DNA of 24,288 nucleotides. Source: a virus. Below are positions 1-6,666 of the stretch, piece by piece (the stretch's first letter is position 1; each line of letters opens with the position of its first letter). The notes beneath the pieces are model-generated. The model had not been told where the DNA came from, searched no databases, and saw only the letters and a program-made list of their open reading frames with translations. Location: the IMG/VR virus record IMGVR_UViG_3300028384_000302, positions 1-24,288 of that record; one strand, given 5' to 3'. The position numbers and the translations under genes were made by a program.

Positions 1-2
1 CG

Positions 3-1466
3 ACCAATACATACAAGACACTCCAGGATATTATTGGTATTGATTTCAAAACATTCTCCCAGTTGGTATATCAGAATACAAACAGTAGTTTGCAGTTTCT
101 TACTGCTACGGATACGAACCGCAAGAAGTTTCTTATCGAACTACTACATTTAGATCACTATGTAAGATTATTTGATATTTTTAAAGAAGAAGCCAGAAAG
201 TCTTCTTTGAACCTAAACTCAATAGAGTCAAAAATAGCAACGATAGAAAAATGGTTGCACGATAACAAATTGAGTGATACAACCATACTGCCATTGGAAA
301 ATATTTCTATTGAGACGGTAGAAGACGAACAGCAACTCGCTGCTCTTACGATTGAAATTAAAAATATCTCTGAGAAAAATAAAAAGATTTCTCAAAATAA
401 TACTTATAAAAATATGCTGGCCAAGATAGATGTGCAGTCAGCCCAAAACTGTAAAGTATCTGCAAAAGAATCTTATGATGATTTGCAGAGTGAGTTAGGG
501 GCTCTTAGCGGGGTCGTAACGGGGTCTAACAATATTTTATATAAGCTAAATAAACTAGGAGATCATTGTCCGACTTGCGAGCAATCTGTCGACAGTTCGT
601 TCAAGCAAGGGCTAATTGATACAGAAACTCAAAAAGTCGCAGAAGCACAAGAGAAACAAAATGAAATTGAGCGAAGAATATCAGAAATTAAACGAAACAA
701 TGCAGAGTTCGAATCTGCACGAAAAGTTCAGCGCGACTGGGAAGATTTATTCCGAAGTATTGACGAAAGTTTACCGTCAGAGCTCTTGGATCCTGCAGAG
801 CTTAGGGCACGGGCTGACGGAATCTCGCAGAGAATATCGGATGCTAAAGAACGGATGGTTCGAGTCTCACGAGAAAATGAGCGAATCACTAAACGAAACA
901 CCCGAATCCAAGTAATTCTTGAACAGACAGATGAGTTTCAGTCCGAACTATTCGAGCTACAAGAAGTTCTCGACCTTGAGAGCGAAACTGCAAGCAATTT
1001 AGAAGTGTTGAAGAAAGCATTTAGCACAAACGGATTGCTTGCCTACAAAATAGAAAACTTAGTAAAAGAGTTAGAAGAACTTGTTAATCATTATTTAGCA
1101 GAGCTTTCCGATGGCCGATTTACACTGGAGTTTGTAGTAACAAATGATAAACTTAATGTCCAGATTACTGATAATGGTAACATTGTCGATATTCTTGCTC
1201 TATCTTCAGGTGAGCTTGCTCGCGTCAACACTGCTACATTGATTGCTATACGTAGATTAATGAGCAGTATATCAAAGTCAAAGATTAATATTCTCTTTCT
1301 AGACGAAGTTATTGCGGTGTTAGATGATGCAGGGCGTGAAAAGTTAGTAGAAGTTTTATTAGGCGAAGATTTAAATACTTATGTAGTCAGTCACGGCTGG
1401 ACTCATCCACTACTTGATAAGGTAGAAGTAGTTAAGTCAGGTAATGTTAGTAAGTTGGAGGTATAG
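3..1466 (+). CDS. gp46/SbcC/Rad50-like recombination ATPase subunit, 5'-truncated by window edge
   Basis: The reading frame is open from the first bases, so the N-terminus with the Walker A motif lies before the window; about 487 residues are visible. Seen: long Glu/Lys-rich coiled-coil stretches on both sides of a zinc-hook motif CPTC (cysteine codons at 567 and 576), an ABC signature LSSGELARV (around 1200-1226), a Walker B strand ILFLDEV with a following LDDAGREKL D-loop (around 1288-1345) and a switch histidine in VVSHGW near the end. This order is that of SbcC/Rad50 and T4 gp46. Known role: with an Mre11/SbcD/gp47-type nuclease it resects DNA ends for recombination-dependent replication. 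The nuclease partner is not visible and probably lies upstream. The gene ends just before a GGAGG and a GTG codon. Family assignment is firm; gp46 rather than SbcC is inferred from the phage context. Confidence 0.9.
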   Translation, partial: TNTYKTLQDIIGIDFKTFSQLVYQNTNSSLQFLTATDTNRKKFLIELLHLDHYVRLFDIFKEEARKSSLNLNSIESKIATIEKWLHDNKLSDTTILPLENISIETVEDEQQLAALTIEIKNISEKNKKISQNNTYKNMLAKIDVQSAQNCKVSAKESYDDLQSELGALSGVVTGSNNILYKLNKLGDHCPTCEQSVDSSFKQGLIDTETQKVAEAQEKQNEIERRISEIKRNNAEFESARKVQRDWEDLFRSIDESLPSELLDPAELRARADGISQRISDAKERMVRVSRENERITKRNTRIQVILEQTDEFQSELFELQEVLDLESETASNLEVLKKAFSTNGLLAYKIENLVKELEELVNHYLAELSDGRFTLEFVVTNDKLNVQITDNGNIVDILALSSGELARVNTATLIAIRRLMSSISKSKINILFLDEVIAVLDDAGREKLVEVLLGEDLNTYVVSHGWTHPLLDKVEVVKSGNVSKLEV

Positions 1467-1669
1467 TGGGACACGTAAGACGTATGCAAAGTAACCGTCG
1501 CAGACAGATTTGGGAAATGACCAAGGAGAAATACAATGAAGAACGTAATAGCAGACAGCATGATGAGCTATCTAGCGGGGAAAGTGAAATATCACAAGGC
1601 GAATGTGCTGGTCTACCTGCAGAATCCTGTGGGTATCGGGGAGCATCCAGATATAATGGCAGCGATTGA
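1466..1669 (+). CDS. possible small basic protein in an overlapping frame (uncertain)
   Basis: A GTG codon directly after the gp46-like stop is preceded by GGAGG at 1457-1461, four bases away, which is a strong ribosome binding site. The 67-residue product begins VGHVRRMQSNRRRQIWEMT and is very basic, then becomes polar and Gly/Ser-rich. Its last 134 bases overlap, in another frame, the better supported gene starting at 1536. The first 25 or so residues look like protein, but the tail looks like out-of-frame translation of the next gene. It may be a true overlapping gene, a short leader coupling translation to the next gene, or the remains of a frameshifted N-terminal extension. I do not recognise a family. 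Confidence 0.3.
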   Translation: MGHVRRMQSNRRRQIWEMTKEKYNEERNSRQHDELSSGESEISQGECAGLPAESCGYRGASRYNGSD

Positions 1670-1754
1670 AGAAGAGCTAGCAAAGTGTGCCGAGTATCAC
1701 GAAAAGTACGAGATGTTAGGCGAAATCTTAATGGGTAATGATGTAGATGGTTGA
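1536..1754 (+). CDS. small conserved phage protein of unknown function
   Basis: A 72-residue protein with ATG start and AAGGAG at 1523-1528, seven bases upstream. It contains a GKVKYHKANVLVYLQNPVG stretch followed by IGEHPDIMAAIEEEL and a charged helix that ends in KYEMLGEIL. From memory it resembles small hypothetical proteins of T4-like marine phages, which share the pattern 'K..KH..NV..YL.NP.GIGEH.D...AIE.EL...A.Y...' and are carried among replication genes. No catalytic motif is visible; it looks like a two- or three-helix protein. Its stop overlaps the start of the next gene by 8 bases, so the two are probably translationally coupled. Function unknown. Confidence 0.75.
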   Translation: MKNVIADSMMSYLAGKVKYHKANVLVYLQNPVGIGEHPDIMAAIEEELAKCAEYHEKYEMLGEILMGNDVDG

Positions 1755-2193
1755 TAGTAGGGCAAAAGGCGCTAGGGGTGAGTATCTTGTAAGAGATCTA
1801 TTGCGCCAAGCCACGGGACATCAATTCGAGAGAGTGCCTAGTTCGGGTGCTCTTGAGTACTTAAAAGGAGACTTGTATGTCCCTCACGCTGCAAATAGGT
1901 TCTGCATAGAGGTCAAAAACTATGAAAACAGTCCTCTATCGGACAAAATATTTACAGCTCCTAGAACCAATAATTTAATTAAATGGTGGAAGAAGTTAGA
2001 GCAACAAGCAGAAGGCGGTAACCAGGAGCCTTTATTGTTTTTTAAATACAATCGGTCAGAGGTATTTGTTGTTACCAATCTACTTCCACAAAACACAGAC
2101 CACTGGATACATATTGAGTGGTTAGACTGCTACGTTCTTCTTGCAAAGACGTGGCTGGAAAAAGAAAATGTGGAGTTTTTAAATGGCATTTAA
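1747..2193 (+). CDS. PD-(D/E)XK endonuclease, Holliday junction resolvase-like
   Basis: 148 residues. The N-terminus AKGARGEYLVRDLL, then PSSGA, KGDLYV and IEVKNYEN follow the pattern of archaeal Hjc-type resolvases and other PD-(D/E)XK nucleases: a helix glutamate (E12), a metal-binding aspartate (D42) and the E-x-K pair (E55, K57). Lys7-Gly-x-x-Gly-Glu fits the conserved N-terminal basic/acidic patch. The C-terminal half (aromatic-rich, including a WWKKLE helix) is not diagnostic. Expected role: cleavage of branched DNA during recombination or before packaging, which fits its place between a gp46-like ATPase and a flap nuclease. Starts inside the previous gene and overlaps the next by 11 bases. 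Nuclease fold is well supported; the exact substrate is inferred. Confidence 0.8.
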   Translation: MVDSRAKGARGEYLVRDLLRQATGHQFERVPSSGALEYLKGDLYVPHAANRFCIEVKNYENSPLSDKIFTAPRTNNLIKWWKKLEQQAEGGNQEPLLFFKYNRSEVFVVTNLLPQNTDHWIHIEWLDCYVLLAKTWLEKENVEFLNGI

Positions 2194-3019
2194 TCTTACA
2201 GATAAGATTGTAAATGATACCAACTCTACTCTAGTTGTCGATGCGTTAAATCTCGCATTTCGATGGAAACACCAAGGACGCACTGATTTTCGATACGAAT
2301 ATCAAAGCACAGTAAAAAGTTTAGCGAAGTCATATGATTGTAGAAATATTATTATTACTGCTGATTGGGGGTCTTCTACTTACCGTAAGGAAATCTCTCC
2401 AGACTATAAGCAGAATCGAAAAGACAAACAAGCCGAACAAAGCGAAGAAGAAAGAATTGCATTCGAAGAGTTCTTCGAAGAGTTCGAAGCCGCACTCGAC
2501 GTACTCGAGGAAGACTACCCAGTCCTCCGATATCGAGGAGTTGAAGCGGATGACGTCGCAGCGCACTTGGTAAAACACAAAGATAAGTACAATTTAGAGT
2601 ACATTTGGCTCATTTCAAGTGATCGTGACTGGGATCTATTGATTCAAGAAAAAGTAGGCCGCTTCTCTTACGTCACAAGAAAAGAAGTACGTTTGGATAA
2701 TTGGAGAGAACATTACGAAGTCACACCAGAAGAGTATATCTCGATGAAGTGTCTTACTGGTGATAAAGGTGATAATGTTCCAGGCATTCCTGGTATCGGC
2801 CCAAAACGAGCAGTACAGCTTATAAGGGACTATGGAGATGCGATGGATATATACAATGCTACGCCTATTGAGAGCAGATACAAATATATTCAGGCACTCA
2901 ATGAAAATGCAGAGCAACTGCTCGTCAATTACGAGCTTATGGATTTGATGACATATTGCGATGATGCAATTGGTCAAGACAATATTGAAGATATTGGGCG
3001 GAAATTAAATGGAAGTTAA
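2183..3019 (+). CDS. 5'-3' exonuclease / flap endonuclease
   Basis: 278 residues, the usual length for phage FEN-type nucleases such as T5 D15 or T4 RNase H. Metal-binding acidic residues occur in order: D20 in VVDALN, D61 in TADW, YKQNR at 75-79 (helical arch), E121/D123/D124 in GVEADD, D147/D149 in SSDRDWD, then TGDKGDNVPGIPGIGPKRA at 192-210. The last block is the helix-3-turn-helix DNA-binding motif with D194 and D197. Known reaction: 5'-3' removal of RNA primers and 5' flaps from nicked duplex. It starts after GGAG at 2172-2175 and overlaps the nuclease gene upstream and nrdA downstream (11 bases), consistent with one operon. High confidence in function; T5-like versus T4-like subfamily not decided. 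Confidence 0.93.
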   Translation: MAFNLTDKIVNDTNSTLVVDALNLAFRWKHQGRTDFRYEYQSTVKSLAKSYDCRNIIITADWGSSTYRKEISPDYKQNRKDKQAEQSEEERIAFEEFFEEFEAALDVLEEDYPVLRYRGVEADDVAAHLVKHKDKYNLEYIWLISSDRDWDLLIQEKVGRFSYVTRKEVRLDNWREHYEVTPEEYISMKCLTGDKGDNVPGIPGIGPKRAVQLIRDYGDAMDIYNATPIESRYKYIQALNENAEQLLVNYELMDLMTYCDDAIGQDNIEDIGRKLNGS

Positions 3020-4310
3020 TATAGATTTCAAAAGAGACCGCTATCTGTCTCCGTTTAGTATAAAAACTTTGCAGGACAGATATCTGGTAAATGGAGAAGG
3101 TTCTCCACAACAAGCGTTTGCACGTGCAGCTACAGCCTTTGCTGACGATGAAGCACACGCACAGCGATTGTATGATTATGCGAGTAAGCTGTGGTTTATG
3201 TTTTCTACGCCCATACTCTCAAACGGAGGCACGAAGCGTGGTTTACCTATTAGCTGTTTTCTCAATTATGTGGACGATAGCCGTACTGGTATCACCGGTC
3301 ATTACACGGAGAACGCATTTTTATCCTCTGTTGGTGGCGGTATTGGTGGTTACTGGGGCGATGTTCGTTCTGTAGGCTCTAAGACTTCACACGGCTCAGA
3401 GTCAACAGGAGTTGTACCCTTTATGAAAGTAGTGGATGCAGAGATGCTAGCATTCTCTCAAGGAGTAACAAGGCGAGGAAGTTATGCTTCATATTTACCA
3501 ATGGATCATCCAGAAATTGAAGAGTTTTTGGATATACGTAAACCAACCGGAGGCGATATTAACCGTAAGTCTACTAACTTGCATCATGGGGTTGTTATAC
3601 CTGATTCGTTTATGGAGCTGATTGAAGGTGCGACTCGTGAAGAAGGTTTTGACGATAGTTGGCCTTTGATTGACCCGCACACGAATAAGGTGATCAAAAC
3701 TGTATCTGCAAAAACACTGTGGGTAAAGTTGATTCAAAATCGTGTTGAGACTGGCGAGCCCTACATTATGTTCGGTGATACAGTACAGGAAGGTATGCCA
3801 GAGTGTCAGAAAGAGCTCGGACTGAAAGTAAATCAGTCAAATCTTTGTAGTGAAATTACACTACCAACAAATGAAGATAGAACAGCAGTATGTTGTTTAT
3901 CAAGTGTAAACTTAGAAGAGTATGACGAGTGGAGTAATGATCCTAACTTTATTCCTGATCTAGTACGTATGCTTGATAATGTACTTACATACTTTATTGC
4001 AAATGCTCCAAAAGAGCTGGAGAAGGCACGTTATAGTGCGGAGAGGGAGAGATCAATTGGCCTGGGTGCGATGGGGTTCCATGCCTATTTACAACGGCAC
4101 AACATTCCGTTTGAATCGGCAATGGCGAAAGGACGTAATATGGCTATGTTCAAGCATATTAAGTCAAGTGCGGAGGCTGCTTCAAGAGCTCTTGCACTGG
4201 AGCTCGGAGAAGCGCCTGATGCACAAGGCACGGGTATGCGTAATTGTCACTTGCTGGCTGTTGCTCCAAACGCTTCGTCTAGCATTATCTGTGGCAACAC
4301 TTCTAGCTAG
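3009..4310 (+). CDS. nrdA: ribonucleoside-diphosphate reductase large subunit, N-terminal part (interrupted nrdA)
   Basis: 433 residues of a class Ia NrdA. Radical and substrate residues are present: C83 in LPISCFLNYVDDS, N278/C280/E282 in NQSNLCSEITLP and C295 in AVCCLSSVNL, matching the E. coli C225, N437, C439, E441 and C462 positions. The protein begins close to the catalytic barrel with RYLSPFSIKTLQDRY, so the N-terminal ATP-cone that senses dATP in many NrdAs is absent. The frame ends at ASSSIICGNTSS then TAG (4308-4310). Family members continue from NTS into a PSIEP-type motif that contacts substrate phosphate; that motif and about 35 residues are missing before homology resumes at 4310-4313. 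Natural deletion, a split gene or an assembly error are all possible. The family is certain; activity of this allele is doubtful. Confidence 0.92.
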   Translation: MEVNIDFKRDRYLSPFSIKTLQDRYLVNGEGSPQQAFARAATAFADDEAHAQRLYDYASKLWFMFSTPILSNGGTKRGLPISCFLNYVDDSRTGITGHYTENAFLSSVGGGIGGYWGDVRSVGSKTSHGSESTGVVPFMKVVDAEMLAFSQGVTRRGSYASYLPMDHPEIEEFLDIRKPTGGDINRKSTNLHHGVVIPDSFMELIEGATREEGFDDSWPLIDPHTNKVIKTVSAKTLWVKLIQNRVETGEPYIMFGDTVQEGMPECQKELGLKVNQSNLCSEITLPTNEDRTAVCCLSSVNLEEYDEWSNDPNFIPDLVRMLDNVLTYFIANAPKELEKARYSAERERSIGLGAMGFHAYLQRHNIPFESAMAKGRNMAMFKHIKSSAEAASRALALELGEAPDAQGTGMRNCHLLAVAPNASSSIICGNTSS

Positions 4311-4315
4311 GAATG
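4296..4315 (+). other. nrdA junction: expected segment of about 35 codons absent
   Basis: After the Asn-Thr-Ser codons (4296-4304) come AGCTA and then GGAATGGACAAT, where C-terminal NrdA homology resumes as G-M-D-N-D-E-V-W. Stops occur in both the left frame (TAG 4308-4310) and the right frame (TAG 4304-4306). The junction contains the 8-base palindrome CTAGCTAG (4303-4310). There is no room for an intron or homing endonuclease gene. Confidence 0.75.
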
Positions 4316-4687
4316 GACAATGATGAAGTTTGGAAAAGCATCGTCACAAACGGTGGATCAGTACAGCATCTTGAGTTTCTTGATGACTGGACAAAAGATG
4401 TTTTTAAGACTGCCGTAGAGATTGATCAGCGATGGGTCATTGATATGGCGGCAGATAGACAAAAAGAAATCTGTCAGAGTCAGTCTCTCAATGTCTTCTT
4501 CCCAGCAGATGTATCAAAGCAGGAGCTTCACGCAATTCATATGCAAGCGTGGAAGCAGAAAGTAAAAACGTTATACTACTTGCGAAGCGAAGCATATAAG
4601 CGAGCGGAGAAAGTATCTGACGAGGCGCTACGACAGCGCATTTTTGAATCTATTGATGAAAATGCTTGTCTGGCTTGTGAGGGATAG
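4313..4687 (+). CDS. nrdA: ribonucleoside-diphosphate reductase large subunit, C-terminal part (interrupted nrdA)
   Basis: 124 residues continuing the NrdA fold: TNGGSVQHLEFLDDWTKDVF, a DQRWVIDMAADRQ block, QSLNVFFPADVSKQELH, the paired radical-transfer tyrosines Y88/Y89 in KTLYYLRSEA (E. coli Y730/Y731) and the C-terminal redox pair C119/C122 in ACLACEG that is reduced by glutaredoxin or thioredoxin. It lies in a different frame from the N-terminal part, whose stop is two bases before this ATG. The frame is closed upstream by TAG at 4304-4306, so simple frameshifting cannot join the two. There is no properly spaced ribosome binding site (AGGA touches the ATG), so translation would rely on reinitiation. 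It is either a separately made C-terminal subunit, as in split phage NrdA, or a fragment of a damaged gene. Confidence 0.9.
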   Translation: MDNDEVWKSIVTNGGSVQHLEFLDDWTKDVFKTAVEIDQRWVIDMAADRQKEICQSQSLNVFFPADVSKQELHAIHMQAWKQKVKTLYYLRSEAYKRAEKVSDEALRQRIFESIDENACLACEG

Positions 4688-4688
4688 T

Positions 4689-4913
4689 ATGCAAGTAGAG
4701 ATTTACGGAATGGATGGATGCGGCTTTTGCGAAAAAGCCGTAGACCTTGCAGAAGAACTCTGCCTTGATTATACATATATTGATGCTAATACAGCAATGA
4801 TTGAGTTTAGTAGATTATTCCCCAGTGCCAAAACTGTTCCACAGATTGTTGTGGATGGTGAATGGGTTGGAGGATATAGCGACTTCGAAGAAGTCATGGA
4901 GCACTTTGAATGA
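4689..4913 (+). CDS. grx: glutaredoxin
   Basis: 74 residues from the ATG at 4689, chosen because GAGGG at 4679-4683 lies six bases upstream and because homology starts there (MQVEIYGMDGCGFC); an upstream ATG at 4644 would add 15 residues that merely overlap nrdA. The active site is C-G-F-C (variant of CPYC), followed by a DYTYIDAN strand, a cis-proline loop TVPQIVVDG and GGYSDFEE for glutathione binding, all standard for a minimal glutaredoxin. Known role: reduces the C-terminal cysteine pair of NrdA after each turnover. It sits between nrdA and nrdB, and its stop overlaps the nrdB start (ATGA), which supports this role. Confidence 0.93.
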   Translation: MQVEIYGMDGCGFCEKAVDLAEELCLDYTYIDANTAMIEFSRLFPSAKTVPQIVVDGEWVGGYSDFEEVMEHFE

Positions 4914-5869
4914 ATCTTCTCACAGAACGAGAATATTATAAACCTTTTAACTACCCTTGGGCGTTTGAACACTACAAGACCCAACAGCATATGCACTGGT
5001 TACCCGACGAGGTAAACCTTGCAGATGATTTGAGAGACTATCGTGAAAAACTTACTCCGGGCAATAAAAAACTTATTAACCAAATATTTCGATTCTTTAC
5101 GCAGGCCGATGTTGATGTTTGTTGTGGTTATGCCAAGCATTACCTTCCCACTTTCAAACAGCCAGAAGTAAGAATGATGTTGTCTGCTTTCGCCGCAATG
5201 GAAGCAGTACACCAAGAAGCATACTCACTCCTACTAGAGACACTTGGCTTTGGTGATGATGAGTATCAAAAGTTCATGGAACACAAAGCAATGATGGATA
5301 AGCACGAGCATCTATCGAACTTTGGCATGGACACAAAAATGAATATTGCAAAGACTATGGCTATCTATAGCGGCTTCACTGAAGGCGTTCAGCTCTTTAG
5401 TTCTTTTGCAATTTTACTCAACTTCCCACGACACAACCTTATGAAGGGTATGGGTCAGATTGTAACTTGGTCTATTCGGGATGAGACCCTGCACGTAGAA
5501 GGTATGTCACAGTTGTTCCGTACTTTCATTGCAGAAAACCCAGAGTTGTGGAATGATGAGTTGAAATATGAAATCTACTGCGCCGCAGAGCGTACCGTAG
5601 AATTAGAAGATGCTTTCATTGATCTTTGTTTTGCAGATGCGGATGTGCCTGACCTTACTGCAGACGAGGTAAAAGAATACATTCGTTATATCGCAGATCG
5701 ACGACTACTCGGTCTCGGTATGAAGAAGATTTTTGGAAGCGAAGAAAATCCTCTACCATGGCTCGACTATATGTTGAACGCTGTAGAGCACACAAACTTT
5801 TTCGAAAACCGCGCCACCGAGTATGCACGCGCAAGCACTACCGGAAACTGGCAAGATATTTTTAAATAG
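4910..5869 (+). CDS. nrdB: ribonucleoside-diphosphate reductase small subunit
   Basis: 319 residues, class Ia small (R2) subunit. All diiron ligands are visible with E. coli spacing: D67 in FTQADVD, E98 and H101 in MEAVHQEAY, E158 in GFTEGVQ, E192 and H195 in RDETLHVEG. The radical tyrosine is Y105, seven after E98, as in E. coli E115/Y122. It generates the tyrosyl radical that is passed to NrdA during dNTP synthesis. The ATG overlaps the glutaredoxin stop, and GGAG at 4899-4902 is a well placed ribosome binding site. The C-terminal tail NWQDIFK, which would dock on NrdA, is intact. All residues needed for activity are present, in contrast to the broken nrdA next to it. Confidence 0.96.
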   Translation: MNLLTEREYYKPFNYPWAFEHYKTQQHMHWLPDEVNLADDLRDYREKLTPGNKKLINQIFRFFTQADVDVCCGYAKHYLPTFKQPEVRMMLSAFAAMEAVHQEAYSLLLETLGFGDDEYQKFMEHKAMMDKHEHLSNFGMDTKMNIAKTMAIYSGFTEGVQLFSSFAILLNFPRHNLMKGMGQIVTWSIRDETLHVEGMSQLFRTFIAENPELWNDELKYEIYCAAERTVELEDAFIDLCFADADVPDLTADEVKEYIRYIADRRLLGLGMKKIFGSEENPLPWLDYMLNAVEHTNFFENRATEYARASTTGNWQDIFK

Positions 5870-5878
5870 GATTCTATA

Positions 5879-6112
5879 ATGGACGAACCAACACCAGTTG
5901 AACAAACCGTTACTATTGACGGAACACAATATGCAGTCTCTCGACTTTCTGAAACTGCAAAATATTGTTTGAATAATATTCAAGACCTTCAAAACCAACA
6001 AGCACAAGCTCGAGCTAGAGCTGATCAGTGCGAAATGGGAATACAAGGGTTTATGAATACTTTAAGGCAAGACCTTGAAGTAAATTATGAAGACGAAGAA
6101 GGGGGCGAATAG
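5879..6112 (+). CDS. small acidic phage protein of unknown function
   Basis: 77 residues, ATG preceded by AGGA at about 5868-5871. It starts with an acidic tail, then TVTIDGTQYAVSRLSETAK and a long helix rich in Gln/Ala/Arg (residues about 25-65), and ends in a Glu/Asp run. From memory the layout (short beta strands 'I.IDG..Y....L', then one amphipathic helix with 'R..E') resembles small phage hypothetical proteins, often near nucleotide genes; I cannot name a domain with certainty. It is the last gene of the rightward operon, nine bases after nrdB, and its stop codon lies inside the terminator hairpin. Confidence 0.7.
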   Translation: MDEPTPVEQTVTIDGTQYAVSRLSETAKYCLNNIQDLQNQQAQARARADQCEMGIQGFMNTLRQDLEVNYEDEEGGE

Positions 6113-6122
6113 CCCCCTTTTT
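6101..6122 (+). terminator. rho-independent terminator at the end of the rightward operon
   Basis: GGGGGC (6101-6106), loop GAATA, GCCCCC (6112-6117), then five T. The stem is perfect. The stop TAG of the preceding gene (6110-6112) is part of the loop and stem. On the opposite strand the same hairpin is followed by TTCTTC, so it may also slow leftward transcripts that end at 6124. Confidence 0.9.
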
Positions 6123-6123
6123 C

Positions 6124-6666
6124 TTATGTGAGTTTTCCTATTCTCACTCGGAGTGTTCCACTCGAGTCCTTGATATCAATACGGTTGTTACCGCCATCAA
6201 AGAACATCGAACTACTGTTTGAAGTATTCGAAGAAACTTGTAGTGAGCTTGCAGTTACAGCATCTGCTTTTATGTTTGCAGCACTGACGCTCTCTGCAGT
6301 AAGAGTTCCTGAGAATGTACCAGACGCACCGGATAAAGCGCCTTTGAAGAACGCAGCTCCATTAGTATCAATATAGAAGTTTTTAGAGTGAAATGAGCCA
6401 TTTCCACTACCATTTATACTGATACCAGTTGTAGTGTATCCACTAACATCTTTTGTACCTGTAAAGAGTGTAGAAGAATCAATAGTCCATCCACCGATAC
6501 TACCAGAGTTAGCAGTAATAGATCCCGTAAAACTACCGCTCGTGGCAGTGATATTACCTGTAATGGTAGCATTTGTAGCTGTCAGAGCACCCGCTGTGGT
6601 GACTCGGAAAGGTGCGCTACCGAATGTATTATTACCTAAATGAATACCACTCGTAGCTACAGATAG
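6124..6666 (-). pseudogene. distal C-terminal module of tail fibre protein J, out of frame
   Basis: Minus-strand frame encoding SVATSGIHLGNNTFGSAPF, then GALTATNATITG, GSIGGWTIDSSTLF, FYIDTNGAAFFKG, GTFSGTLTAESVSA and the end NRIDIKDSSGTLRVRIGKL-T. Such an ending is typical of the C-terminus of siphovirus J/central fibre proteins. An ATG at 6711 gives a 195-residue frame, but its first residues are out-of-frame translation of the neighbouring module, and no ribosome binding site is evident. The segment is in the same frame as the main J gene, but is separated from it by a +1 shift near 6665 and a -1 shift near 7686. Most likely it is the true C-terminus of J, disconnected by two one-base errors or mutations. 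Confidence 0.7.
6534..6664. repeat. 131-bp direct repeat, copy B
   Basis: Matches 7555-7685 at a constant offset of 1021 bases, with a single mismatch that I can see (6565 G versus 7586 A). Encodes the SVATSGIHLGNN/APFRVTTAGALTATNATITG block on the minus strand. The reading frame breaks exactly at its right edge. Confidence 0.95.

Noticed and set aside
616-915. 99-codon frame inside the gp46-like gene
   Set aside because: Lies wholly inside a well supported gene and its sequence reads as shifted coiled-coil codons.
4303-4310. TAGCTA palindrome shared by the nrdA break and the J frame breaks as a recombination site
   Set aside because: The hexamer also occurs elsewhere in the window (for example near 12511, 21470 and 22872) with no rearrangement, as expected by chance.
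4301-4316. Group I intron, intein or homing endonuclease gene splitting nrdA
   Set aside because: Only five unexplained bases lie between the two homologous parts, so no such element is present now; at most a scar could remain.
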